Assembly (NCBI RefSeq): GCF_025995235.1
Contig: NZ_BAPT01000057.1
Location: 62,001-126,000 of the forward strand
Length of the DNA: 64,000 nucleotides
Reading direction: 5' to 3'
Source of the DNA: Ameyamaea chiangmaiensis
GTDB lineage: Bacteria > Pseudomonadota > Alphaproteobacteria > Acetobacterales > Acetobacteraceae
Under the pieces are notes generated by a model. That model searched no databases, was not told where the DNA came from, and saw nothing but the letters and a program-made list of their open reading frames with translations. The position numbers and the translations under genes were made by a program. This document shows, one piece after another, positions 41,133 through 49,989 of this stretch; position 1 is the first letter of the stretch; each line of letters begins with the position of its first letter.

Positions 41133-42758
41133 TCAAGGCGAGGGTGATGGCGCGCTGCTGGTGCTGCGAATGAACGCGGCCACATTGTCATGCAGTTGCG
41201 CCAGCGCAGCTTCGTTGGCGTAGACCATGTGGCCGGATTCGTACTGTTTGAACGCGATGTTCGATTGCAGCGCGGCCGGGATCGGCAGGTGTTTCATCTC
41301 GTACAGGCCCTCGTAATAGGGCGTGGCGAGGTCGAAATACCCGGCGTTGAGCATCACATGCAGCGTCGGATTGGTCTTCATCGCCATGGCGAGATCGGGC
41401 ATCACGTTGACGGCCGCGTCCTCGGCACGGGACTGGCCGGGTTGCTGGTGGCGGAAATCCCAATGTTCCTCCGCGTCGGTTTCGGCGCGGTAGGTCTGCC
41501 CGACACCATATTTCAGCGTCGCGCGCACATAGTCGTTGAACACCGACACATAGGCTGAGCTCATGGCGGAGGATTGCGGGTCGTATTCCGCTTCCTTGGC
41601 CAACGGGTCGAGCGTCGGGCCGGAGAACCGGGTATCGAGGCGCCCCGTCGTCAGGGCGCCGTCCTCTTCCAGATGGCCGGTGAATTCCCCGCCATTGATG
41701 CGCAGGTCCGCGCGAAGGATGTAGGCGACCGGCAGGCCCGTATAGGCGTGCAGTTTCTGCGCGATGGCCTCGCGCTGCGCCGACGGCAGCGAGGCACCTT
41801 GCTGAAGCGCAAGCAGATAGTCGGTGGCGGCGAAGTGCTCGACCTCGTCGAGGAACGGGCGCAGGGCCGGCGGCTGTTCGGGCAGCTTGTGGTGGTACCA
41901 GGCCGTGGCGGCATAGGTCGGCAGCGACAGCACGTAGGGCTGGTCGTTGCCGGGGTTGTACTGGGGCGTGTCGGCGTTGTTGTCATAGCTGAGAATCTGC
42001 GACAGCAGGATCACGCCGTTGAGATCCACGTTCTCGTCGTTTTCCAGGTCGTTGGCCAGCACGGCCGAACGCGTCGTGCCGTAGCTCTCGCCGAACAAAT
42101 ATTTGGGCGAGTTGAAACGCCCGTTCTCCGCGAGGAACCGTGTGATGAACCGCGCGAAGGCATGCCCGTCTGCATCCACGCCCCAGAATTGTTTCTGCGC
42201 GTCCTTGCCGGCGATGCGCCCGAAGCCCGTGCCCGGCGCGTCGATAAACACCAGATCGGTCACGTCGAGCAGGCTCTGGGCGTTGTTGACCAGACGATAC
42301 GGCGCAGGCGGCGTGTGCGTGTCGTTGTTGGTCAGCACGCGACGGGGCCCGAACGCGCCCATGTGCAGCCATACGGTCGAGGAGCCGGGACCGCCGTTAT
42401 AGACGAACGTGATCGGCCGGTTCTCGGGGCGAGCGCCCTTCTTAAAGTAGGCGACGTAGAACATGCTGGCCGCGGCGTCGGGCTGCGCGTCATCGGGCTT
42501 CTTGGGCAGCGTGAACTGTCCGGGCGTACGCCCATGCAGGACGTCGGCCGAATCGTCCCAGTCGCCGGCGTGGATCAGCAGTGTGCCGGCCACGGCCTCG
42601 TAGGGAATGGCGTCGCCGCCGACCGTGACGGTGCCGCTTGTGCTGCTGCGGTCGGTGTCGGAGGCGGCGCCCGGGGTGTCGGCGCGGGACGGGGACAGGG
42701 ACAGGGACAGGCTGCTGGCAAGAACGGCAGCCGTGCAGAACAGCGAAAAGCGCGTCAA
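41133..42758 (-). CDS. Secreted S10-family serine carboxypeptidase
   Basis: The protein has about 541 residues from TTG 42758, which has GGAG seven bases upstream; TTG 42776 is an alternative. A signal peptide (TRFSLFCTAAVLASSLSLSLSPSRA) is followed by the S10 fold. Motifs are ITFVYNGGPGSSTVWLHMGAFGP, the nucleophile Ser about 225 in FGESYGTTRS, the Asp element NAGYFDLATPY and the His element ESGHMVY. It would trim C-terminal residues from peptides in the periplasm. It lies 33 bases downstream of the PEPC-like gene on the same strand, so it may be cotranscribed with it. Confidence 0.87.
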   Translation of the reverse strand: MTRFSLFCTAAVLASSLSLSLSPSRADTPGAASDTDRSSTSGTVTVGGDAIPYEAVAGTLLIHAGDWDDSADVLHGRTPGQFTLPKKPDDAQPDAAASMFYVAYFKKGARPENRPITFVYNGGPGSSTVWLHMGAFGPRRVLTNNDTHTPPAPYRLVNNAQSLLDVTDLVFIDAPGTGFGRIAGKDAQKQFWGVDADGHAFARFITRFLAENGRFNSPKYLFGESYGTTRSAVLANDLENDENVDLNGVILLSQILSYDNNADTPQYNPGNDQPYVLSLPTYAATAWYHHKLPEQPPALRPFLDEVEHFAATDYLLALQQGASLPSAQREAIAQKLHAYTGLPVAYILRADLRINGGEFTGHLEEDGALTTGRLDTRFSGPTLDPLAKEAEYDPQSSAMSSAYVSVFNDYVRATLKYGVGQTYRAETDAEEHWDFRHQQPGQSRAEDAAVNVMPDLAMAMKTNPTLHVMLNAGYFDLATPYYEGLYEMKHLPIPAALQSNIAFKQYESGHMVYANEAALAQLHDNVAAFIRSTSSAPSPSP

Positions 42759-42791
42759 ACGGGGTACTCCGGGCAAAAGAACGTCGTGTGG

Positions 42792-45587
42792 TCAGCCAAA
42801 GGCGCCGACGGCATGCATGACGCCGGTGCTGATCTCGCGCACCAGGGCGAACATGCGGGCCATCGGCTGGAACAGGGTCTCATGCTCCCGCGCGTAGGCG
42901 CGCCCGCTCTGGCGGGGGCCGTGTGGCTCGTGGAAATCGATATCCAGTTCGCTGAATGCCGCATCGGGGAAGATCTGATCCACATCGGCCAGCGCCGTCG
43001 GCAGGTCCAGGCACAGGATGGTTGTCATCAGAATGTCGCGGGTCAGTGAACCGCGCGGCGTGAAGTAGGGGATTTCGGCTGCGAGCATCCAGATACGCTC
43101 GATCAGGCCCAGACGCAGGGCATGGAGAATGATCTCGTCCTCCGCCATGTGGGGGGCATCGGGCCATGCCGTGCGCAGGGCGAGATGGTCGGCCTGCACG
43201 CGGCGGAACATCGACTGGGTCGAGGCGGCAAAGCCGATCCGTTCGACACCGTTCATGATCTGCAGGCGAGCGTCGCGTCGGGCCGGGGAGGCCTCGGCCG
43301 ACGCGCGGTCGAGCCACATGTTCGGATCGAGCAGACTGATCATCGCCCGCAGGACCGCCGGGTCGGAGTGCGAAACCGCATGGGTGGCGAAATCCAGCGC
43401 ATGGCGGAAGCGCGCACTACTGCTGCGGAAGCTCTCGAACGTGTCGGGATGCCGTTCGACCGCAGCGCCCAGCCCTTGCAGCGTATTCGCGCACCAGCCG
43501 AGCTGGTGCAGGATCGCGTTGTTGGGGATGGCGCGCAACTGGCTGGGGTGGGTGATCCGCACAGGGCCGCCAAAGTCGCTCTGCCGCGCCGAGGGGCGCG
43601 AGCCGGACTTGTCGATCAGGGAGGGGCCGAACGCGCCGAGCAGGGCGGCGTAGCCCGGATCGGCGACCAGCCCGGTCATTCCCATGGCGATGGTGGCAAA
43701 GAAATCGGCGGAAAAATCGGGCTCGTCATACACGGGGTCGGTGTCGGCGACCGAGGTCGAAAAGACGTGTTCGGCGATGGTGGCGATGGTGGCGTCGGCC
43801 AGTTTCTGGGTGCCGAACAGCAGGTAGCCGTCGCCGCCCTGAAACGCGCTTTCCTCGCGGATGGCGATGCCCGACTGTGCGAACAGGGCGCGCGGGCGCT
43901 GGGGGCTGAGATAGTCGAGGCGATCGGCGAGGCTGAATGGGTGCGCCCCGCGCCCGATGCTCTCGCCGTGGGTGTCGAACAGGATCACCTGGACGGCGGC
44001 CATGCCGTGCTTGCGCAAGAGGTCGCGCGTCTTCAGCCGCAGCCGTTCGACCAGGTTGGTGGCCGCGAGCTGCCCGACATAGCGGCCGGAATCCGAATAG
44101 CCGAACTGCAGGCACAGCTTGCCCGTGCGCCGCAGATAGGCCCGCCAGTGCGGGGAGTGGAGGGCTTCCTCGATCAGGCGTTCCCCATGCTCCAGCGCCT
44201 CGGGCGTCTCGAACAGGGGTGAGATCTCGATCTGGTGGTCAGCGATGCCGAACAGGCGGGCGAGCCAGAGCGCGCAGAGCAGGGTGAACCCGCTCTCGGT
44301 CTCGGCGATCAGGAACCGGAGCGGCGTGGTGGTGTCGACGTGCTTGGTGATCTGCGCGACAGTCATCATCAGGCGGGCGGCGGTCGCCTGCTCGCCCAGC
44401 AGCATGCCGAAATCCACCGGCACGGGCGCGACTTCGTCCAGTGCGGCGTTGATGGCGCTCAGCAGCCCGCGCCGGCGCGACTGGTCGGCCGGATTGTCGG
44501 TGATGGCCAGACGCTGGCGCGCGACATTGTGAAGCTGCGTCGCGTTCAGGCGGACATGCGTGTGCGCGGCGGCCATGCCGTGGGCCACGAAACCGGCCCG
44601 GGCGACCAGCAGCCCCATCTTCGCGCTATCCTCGGCGGCCTCGATGGCCGTGCCGAAGGCCGAGCGCAGACAGTCGACACTGGGAATCGCCTGATCGCGC
44701 AGGTCGATCAGGGTCGCGGCGAAGGCGGCGACAGCCGTCGGATCGGCACGGTCGGGGCAGGCGTCGATCTGCGTGCGGACCGCGGTGATCGCGCTCTCGA
44801 TCTGGCTGCGCAGGTGGTCGATCCCGTGACGGTCGCCGATCTGGGCCAGAAGGCGCTCCAGATGCATCAGCTTCATGCGCAGCCGCATGCGCAGCGTGTC
44901 CCACCAGTGGATGTCCGTGCGGCCGTCCGTGTCGTAGCCGACCCAGCTGGTCACGATGATCGGGCGTGGGGTCAACTGGTCCCATTGCGAGGGCCAGCGG
45001 GCGCGGGCCTTTTCAAGGATGGCGGTGTTGAGGCGGTCAAGCGCCGAGCGCGCCCGCAGAATGGCCTCGGACGCGAGTCGGAATTCTTCTTCCAGGGTCG
45101 GCGGGGCAGCCCGCCGGTGTGTGGCGAAGGCAGGCCAGTCCGGCGTGTCGGCGCGGCTGGCCAGGGCGGCCAGGCGCTCATACACCGGGTTGGCCAGCGC
45201 GAAGACCGGATGGGCGGTAAAGACGGCGGCGTAGCGGGTCAGTTCCAGACGCGCGCGGGCGGCATCGAACGACAGGTTGGGGGCATCCTGCGTCACATTG
45301 ATCACGGCCTGGGCGAGGGCGTCGAAACGCCGCTCCATCGCCGTGTCATCGGTGCCGCCGACATAGTCGCGGAGTCGGTGTGCGCGCCGGAGATAGGCGG
45401 CGTCGCGCAGGTGTGCGATGGCCGCCGCGACATCGTCCAGCGGCAGCGTCCCGGCGGCGAGCCGCTCTTCGATCAGGGAGGCCGCCGCCAGCAGCGGCCC
45501 GGCGCCGGCGGCCGGCGTGGCACCCGCGAGGGCCGTGCGCACGTCGTCGATCAGGGCGAGGGCTGAGGGGCTGGTGGCGTCATCCAT
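42792..45587 (-). CDS. Phosphoenolpyruvate carboxylase-like protein with altered active-site motifs
   Basis: The 931-residue length and collinear landmarks match PEP carboxylase, but key motifs differ. TAHPTE reads FTAHPVF (His126 kept, TE lost). GYSDSAKDAG reads GYSDSGRYVG (Asp499 kept, the E. coli Lys546 position is Arg502). FHGRGGTVGRGGGP reads FDTHGESIGRGAHP, so Asp538 and His540 occupy the E. coli His579 and Arg581 positions while Arg546 matches Arg587. The usual C-terminal NTG is absent (ends VGAFG). Conserved stretches such as ITSWVGYDTDGR-like IVTSWVGYDTDGR support the homology. It may be a PEPC paralogue with a changed or lost reaction, so I do not assign ppc. The start at 45587 gives a family-length protein. 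Confidence 0.72.
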   Translation of the reverse strand: MDDATSPSALALIDDVRTALAGATPAAGAGPLLAAASLIEERLAAGTLPLDDVAAAIAHLRDAAYLRRAHRLRDYVGGTDDTAMERRFDALAQAVINVTQDAPNLSFDAARARLELTRYAAVFTAHPVFALANPVYERLAALASRADTPDWPAFATHRRAAPPTLEEEFRLASEAILRARSALDRLNTAILEKARARWPSQWDQLTPRPIIVTSWVGYDTDGRTDIHWWDTLRMRLRMKLMHLERLLAQIGDRHGIDHLRSQIESAITAVRTQIDACPDRADPTAVAAFAATLIDLRDQAIPSVDCLRSAFGTAIEAAEDSAKMGLLVARAGFVAHGMAAAHTHVRLNATQLHNVARQRLAITDNPADQSRRRGLLSAINAALDEVAPVPVDFGMLLGEQATAARLMMTVAQITKHVDTTTPLRFLIAETESGFTLLCALWLARLFGIADHQIEISPLFETPEALEHGERLIEEALHSPHWRAYLRRTGKLCLQFGYSDSGRYVGQLAATNLVERLRLKTRDLLRKHGMAAVQVILFDTHGESIGRGAHPFSLADRLDYLSPQRPRALFAQSGIAIREESAFQGGDGYLLFGTQKLADATIATIAEHVFSTSVADTDPVYDEPDFSADFFATIAMGMTGLVADPGYAALLGAFGPSLIDKSGSRPSARQSDFGGPVRITHPSQLRAIPNNAILHQLGWCANTLQGLGAAVERHPDTFESFRSSSARFRHALDFATHAVSHSDPAVLRAMISLLDPNMWLDRASAEASPARRDARLQIMNGVERIGFAASTQSMFRRVQADHLALRTAWPDAPHMAEDEIILHALRLGLIERIWMLAAEIPYFTPRGSLTRDILMTTILCLDLPTALADVDQIFPDAAFSELDIDFHEPHGPRQSGRAYAREHETLFQPMARMFALVREISTGVMHAVGAFG

Positions 45588-45773
45588 CGGTGTCGGTCTT
45601 CTGTCCTGCGCGCGATCTGTCAGAGTGCCGCGTCGTTCTGTCGTGTGTGGGGCGTGAAACCTGTGCGCCGAGCGTCCCATGTCTGCTGCCGTCATGCAAC
45701 CGACGGCAAAGCCCGAGGCATGCGCGACCAGGCCGGGCTTGGGAAGCGCGCCGGGCGATGGTAACCAGAGCCG

Positions 45774-47066
45774 ATGAAGGTCGAGAACGAGCACGATCGC
45801 GCCGCGCAGCACACGCTCCGGCGATACAAGCGGGTGGCGACCGGGCTTCTGGTCGGCATGGGTGCCGTGACGGTGGCCGGCTACGCCCTGCCGGCGATGG
45901 GGTGGGTGTCGCCCTCTCTGGCTGTCAGAACGCTGCGGGCCGGTGCGAAAGCGGGTGTTGTCGGCGGACTGGCGGACTGGTTCGCGGTCACGGCCCTGTT
46001 TCGTCGTCCGCTGGGGCTGCCGATCCCGCACACCGCGATCCTGCCGGCGCAGAAGGACCGGCTGGGCCGCGCGCTCGGCCGCTTCGTCTCGGGTCAGTTC
46101 TTTACGGAGCAGGATATCGGGCGCGCGCTGCGCGGCATTGATGTGCCCGCGGTTCTGGGAGATATGCTGGCCCGGCCTGAAACCGCGGCGACGCTGAGCC
46201 GCGCGCTCGCGCGTGCCCTGCCGACCGTGCTCGACCGTATGGAGGACGGGCGCGCGGGAGTGGCCATTGGACGGGCGCTGCCGGTGGTCATGGGCGGGGC
46301 GGACGTGGCGCCGCTTCTGGCACGTGTCCTGCGCTCCATGGTCGAGGGCGACTGCCATCAGGAGGTGCTGTCGTTCCTGCTCGACCAGTTCAAGGAAGCC
46401 CTCAAGGCACGTGAGGCCTCCCTGCGCGTGATGATCGAGGAGCGTGTGCGTGAACAGGGCGGCCGCATTCTGGGGTGGGCGATCGGCGGGTCGGTGGCGA
46501 CGCGGGTGCTGGGCGCGGTCAATCAGGAGCTCGAACGTGTCGACCCGCGGGATTCCGACATCCGCGAGGGGTTCTCGCGCTGGGTCCGGGCGGAGATCGA
46601 CCGGATCGAGACAGACCCGGAGCGCCGTGCCGAGATCAGCGGGGCGATCGGCGGTATCTTCACGCATGACACCATGCGCGCGTGGGGCAACGATTTGTGG
46701 GGCCGTCTGCGCGCTATGATCGAGGCCGACATCACTGAACCCGACGGCTGGTGCGCCTCGATCGTGACGGACAGTCTGGCCCGCATGGCCGAGCAGATCA
46801 CGCATGATCCCGTGACCCGCCAGCGTGTGACCGATGGTGCCGCGTCGATGGCGCTGCGTGCGCTGCCATCGGCGCGTGAAAAACTGGCCGAGTTCATGGC
46901 GTCCGTGGTGGCCCGCTGGGACGGGCGGGATCTGGCCGACCGGCTTGAGCTGCGTGTGGGATCGGACCTGCAATATGTTCGGATGAACGGCACGCTGGTC
47001 GGTTTTGTGGTCGGCGCGGTGCTGTTCTTGCTGTTGAACGGGCTGTTCGGCGTGGACGCGGGCTGA
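45774..47066 (+). CDS. DUF445-family membrane protein
   Basis: This 430-residue protein is of the DUF445 (YjiN-like) family. One membrane region lies at the N-terminus (VATGLLVGMGAVTVAGYALPAM), followed by the family block AGAKAGVVGGLADWFAVTALFRRPLGLPIPHTAILPAQKDRLG. A long helical soluble portion comes next, and a final membrane helix (MNGTLVGFVVGAVLFLLLNGLFG). The function is not established. It diverges from the PEPC-like gene across a 186-base gap in which I see no further gene. Confidence 0.87.
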   Translation: MKVENEHDRAAQHTLRRYKRVATGLLVGMGAVTVAGYALPAMGWVSPSLAVRTLRAGAKAGVVGGLADWFAVTALFRRPLGLPIPHTAILPAQKDRLGRALGRFVSGQFFTEQDIGRALRGIDVPAVLGDMLARPETAATLSRALARALPTVLDRMEDGRAGVAIGRALPVVMGGADVAPLLARVLRSMVEGDCHQEVLSFLLDQFKEALKAREASLRVMIEERVREQGGRILGWAIGGSVATRVLGAVNQELERVDPRDSDIREGFSRWVRAEIDRIETDPERRAEISGAIGGIFTHDTMRAWGNDLWGRLRAMIEADITEPDGWCASIVTDSLARMAEQITHDPVTRQRVTDGAASMALRALPSAREKLAEFMASVVARWDGRDLADRLELRVGSDLQYVRMNGTLVGFVVGAVLFLLLNGLFGVDAG

Positions 47067-47149
47067 GGGCAGATCGGCGGCTGGCGCAGGGCAGGGATGT
47101 GGTCGGGCGGGGTTTGCGGGCACATGTGCTCAAAAAGCGCAGTTCGGAC

Positions 47150-47178
47150 TTGACGGGGCGTCGCGGCGGACGCATGTG
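47150..47178 (+). promoter_or_regulatory. Candidate promoter of the suf operon
   Basis: TTGACG (47150-47155) and CATGTG (47173-47178) are separated by 17 bases. The -35 region lies inside the 14-base block TTCGGACTTGACGG (47143-47156) that is shared with the rpmB promoter. The expected start near 47185 is just ahead of a palindrome at 47189. Confidence 0.4.
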
Positions 47179-47188
47179 GTCACAAACA

Positions 47189-47203
47189 GGACCAAACTTG
47201 TCC
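47189..47203. promoter_or_regulatory. Palindrome, possible SufR operator
   Basis: GGACCAAACTTGTCC is an inverted repeat (GGAC, seven bases, GTCC) lying at about +4 to +18 of the candidate suf promoter and 37 bases ahead of the sufR start. Rrf2-family proteins commonly autoregulate through such sites. Confidence 0.4.
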
Positions 47204-47239
47204 GCATTGATGGCGCGGCGAGAGATGGAAAGCCGGGGA

Positions 47240-47695
47240 ATGCTCAAACTGTCCAAACTGGCCGATTACGCGGTCGTCATTCTGGTTCGGCTCGGACAAC
47301 AGGATGGGGTCATGGCGTCGGGCATGCTGTCGCAGGTGACGGGTGTGCGCGAACCCACTGTCGCGAAGATCCTCAAGATACTGGCGGCGCGCGGGATCGT
47401 GCAGTCGCAGCGCGGGGCGCGGGGTGGCTACCACTTGGCGCGTCCTCTGGGCGACATTTCCGTCGCGCGTGTGATTTCGGCGATGGACGGGCCGATCAAG
47501 CTGACTGGCTGCGTGGACGGCCACGATTGCGAGGCCAGCACGTTGTGCGGCCTGTGCGGCAACTGGGATCCCGTCAACCTGGCGATCCGCGAGGCACTGG
47601 ACCGCATCTCGCTGGCGGATATGGCCCGGAACGGGCATCCCGCCTCGGGCCGCGCCTGTTCTGAGCCCGCTCCCCTGCCGACGCCGGCGCTTTAG
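47240..47695 (+). CDS. sufR: Rrf2-family regulator of the SUF operon
   Basis: The 151-residue protein has an Rrf2 winged helix-turn-helix (MLKLSKLADYAVVILVRLGQQDG, TVAKILKILAARGIVQSQRGARGGYHLARP) and a cysteine cluster, GCVDGHDCEASTLCGLCGNW. That cluster provides four Cys for an Fe-S cofactor that reports cluster status. The start at 47240 is chosen because family members begin exactly with this helix; ATG 47225 is an alternative. It heads the suf operon, 14 bases before sufB. The name follows the SUF-linked Rrf2 subfamily, not the unrelated cyanobacterial SufR. Confidence 0.9.
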   Translation: MLKLSKLADYAVVILVRLGQQDGVMASGMLSQVTGVREPTVAKILKILAARGIVQSQRGARGGYHLARPLGDISVARVISAMDGPIKLTGCVDGHDCEASTLCGLCGNWDPVNLAIREALDRISLADMARNGHPASGRACSEPAPLPTPAL

Positions 47696-47709
47696 GAAAG
47701 AGACCTCAC

Positions 47710-49200
47710 ATGCCAGCCGTGACAGAGACACGCGAAGCCGTCGAGACGTTGGGTCAGTCGACCTACAAATGGGGCTTCGAGACTGATATCGACATGGAGT
47801 TCGCGCCCAAGGGCCTGAACGAGGATACCATCCGTCTGATTTCGGCCCGCAAGGAAGAGCCGTCGTGGCTTCTGGAGTGGCGTCTGAAGGCCTATCGCGC
47901 CTGGCTGGAAATGCCCGAGCCCCAGTGGGCGAAGGTGTCGCATCCGCCGATCGACTATCAGGATGCGTATTACTATGCCGCGCCGAAGAAGAAGGACGGG
48001 CCCAAGTCACTGGACGAGGTCGATCCCGAGCTTCTGCGTACTTATGAAAAGCTGGGTATTCCGCTGCATGAGCAGGCGATTCTGGCGGGTGTCGAAGTGC
48101 CGGAAGGGGAGGAGGCACGTCTGCCCATAGCCGTCGATGCGGTGTTCGACAGCGTGTCGGTCGTGACCACGTTCCGCAAGACTTTGGCCGAAGCCGGCGT
48201 GATCTTCTGCTCGATTTCCGAAGCGGTGCGGGAGCACCCCGATCTGGTGCGGCGTTATCTGGGCTCGGTCGTGCCGGCGGCCGATAATTTCTACGCCGCG
48301 CTGAATTCGGCAGTGTTCACGGACGGGTCGTTTGTCTATGTGCCGGCGGGCGTTCGCTGCCCGATGGAACTGTCGACCTATTTCCGCATCAATGCGAAGA
48401 ATACGGGCCAGTTCGAGCGCACGTTGATCGTGGTCGAGGACCGGGCCAGCGTGTCCTACCTCGAAGGCTGCACGGCGCCGATGCGCGACGAGAACCAGCT
48501 GCATGCGGCGGTCGTCGAACTGGTTGCCATGGAGGATGCGTCGATCAAGTATTCGACGGTGCAGAACTGGTATCCCGGTGATGCGGACGGTCGGGGCGGG
48601 ATCTACAACTTCGTCACCAAGCGCGGGGCCTGCCGGGGCGCGCGGGCCAAGATTTCCTGGACGCAGGTCGAGACGGGCTCGGCGATCACGTGGAAATATC
48701 CGTCCTGCATTCTACAGGGCGAAGGCTCGGTCGGTGAATTCTACTCGGTCGCTGTGACGAACAACCGCCAGCAGGCGGACACGGGCACGAAGATGATCCA
48801 TATCGGGCGCAACACGCGGTCGACCATCATTGCCAAGACCATCAGCGCCGGTCACTCGGACAGCACGTATCGCGGTCTGGTGCGGATGATGCCCAAGGCA
48901 TCCGGCGCGCGTAATTTCACCCAGTGCGACAGCCTGCTGATCGGCGACCAGTGTGGCGCGCACACGGTGCCATATATCGAGAACCGCAACATGTCCGCCC
49001 GTGTCGAACACGAGGCGACGACATCGAAGATTTCAGAAGATCAGCTTTTTTACTGCCGCAGCCGTGGTCTGTCGGAAGAGGATTCGGTTGGTCTGATCGT
49101 CAATGGATTCTGCAAGGACGTTCTGAAGGAACTGCCGATGGAATTCGCGGTCGAGGCGCAAAAGCTGCTGCAGATCAGCCTTGAAGGCAGCGTGGGTTAA
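47710..49200 (+). CDS. sufB: Fe-S cluster assembly scaffold subunit SufB
   Basis: This 496-residue protein is the core subunit of the SufBCD scaffold that builds nascent Fe-S clusters. It shows the N-terminal YKWGFETDIDMEFAPKGLNEDTIRLIS and YYYAAPKKKDGPKSL regions. The beta-helix domain includes the C-terminal block with DQCGAHTVPYIE and YCRSRGLSEEDSVGLIVNGFCKDVL, which carries the conserved Cys used in sulphur transfer. It is translated 14 bases after sufR and 15 bases before sufC. Confidence 0.96.
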   Translation: MPAVTETREAVETLGQSTYKWGFETDIDMEFAPKGLNEDTIRLISARKEEPSWLLEWRLKAYRAWLEMPEPQWAKVSHPPIDYQDAYYYAAPKKKDGPKSLDEVDPELLRTYEKLGIPLHEQAILAGVEVPEGEEARLPIAVDAVFDSVSVVTTFRKTLAEAGVIFCSISEAVREHPDLVRRYLGSVVPAADNFYAALNSAVFTDGSFVYVPAGVRCPMELSTYFRINAKNTGQFERTLIVVEDRASVSYLEGCTAPMRDENQLHAAVVELVAMEDASIKYSTVQNWYPGDADGRGGIYNFVTKRGACRGARAKISWTQVETGSAITWKYPSCILQGEGSVGEFYSVAVTNNRQQADTGTKMIHIGRNTRSTIIAKTISAGHSDSTYRGLVRMMPKASGARNFTQCDSLLIGDQCGAHTVPYIENRNMSARVEHEATTSKISEDQLFYCRSRGLSEEDSVGLIVNGFCKDVLKELPMEFAVEAQKLLQISLEGSVG

Positions 49201-49215
49201 GGAGAGATAGGTCAC

Positions 49216-49989
49216 ATGAGTTCCGAATTTCTGAAAATCTCCGGCCTGTGCGCCCGTATCGACGACAACGGGACCGAAAAGCCGATCCTGCGCGGCGTCG
49301 ATCTGGTCATTCCGCCCGGCGAAGTGCATGCGATCATGGGGCCGAACGGGTCGGGAAAGTCGACGCTGTCCTACGTTCTGGCCGGGCGCGAGGATTACGA
49401 CGTCACTGACGGATCCGTCACGTTTCGCGATCAGGACCTTCTGGCGCTTGAGCCCGAGGAGCGCGCGGCTCTGGGCGTGTTCCTGGCGTTCCAGGCCCCT
49501 GTCGAACTGCCGGGCGTGAACAACGCGAACTTCCTGCGCACCGCGGTGAACGCGGTGCGGCGCGCACGCGGCGAGAGTGAGCTGGACGCGGTCACGTTCC
49601 TCAAGGACGTGCGCAAGGAGATCAAGCATCTCTCGATCCATGACGACATGCTCAAGCGCAATGTGAATGTCGGCTTCTCGGGTGGTGAGAAGAAGCGGAA
49701 CGAGGTGCTGCAGATGCGCATGCTGCGCCCGTCCCTGGCCATTCTCGACGAGACGGACAGCGGACTGGACATCGACGCGCTGCGCATCGTGGCCGAAGGC
49801 GTGAACAGCCTGCGTGGCCCGGACTTTTCCGCGCTGGTCATCACCCATCACCAGCGCCTGCTGGACCATCTGGTGCCGGACCGGATTCACGTCATGGCGC
49901 GCGGCCGCATCATCCACAGTGGTGGTCCTGAAATCGCGCGCCAGCTCGAAGCCGAAGGCTACGCACAGTTTCTGGCGGAGGCAGCGTGA
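49216..49989 (+). CDS. sufC: SufC ATPase of the SufBCD complex
   Basis: This 257-residue ABC-type ATPase carries Walker A GPNGSGKST, signature FSGGEKKRNEVLQM, Walker B LAILDETDSGLDIDAL and the switch His in ITHHQRLL. Its ATP hydrolysis remodels SufB-SufD during cluster assembly. sufD begins at GTG 49986, overlapping its stop. Confidence 0.97.
   Translation: MSSEFLKISGLCARIDDNGTEKPILRGVDLVIPPGEVHAIMGPNGSGKSTLSYVLAGREDYDVTDGSVTFRDQDLLALEPEERAALGVFLAFQAPVELPGVNNANFLRTAVNAVRRARGESELDAVTFLKDVRKEIKHLSIHDDMLKRNVNVGFSGGEKKRNEVLQMRMLRPSLAILDETDSGLDIDALRIVAEGVNSLRGPDFSALVITHHQRLLDHLVPDRIHVMARGRIIHSGGPEIARQLEAEGYAQFLAEAA

Noticed and set aside
41574..43049. Plus-strand frame of 491 codons opposite the S10 carboxypeptidase
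   Set aside because: No domain is recognisable, and the opposite strand has a full S10 signature set.
45588..47123. Apparent N-terminal extension of the PEPC-like frame to about 1443 codons
   Set aside because: The extension is antisense to DUF445, and homologues start near residue 1 at 45587.
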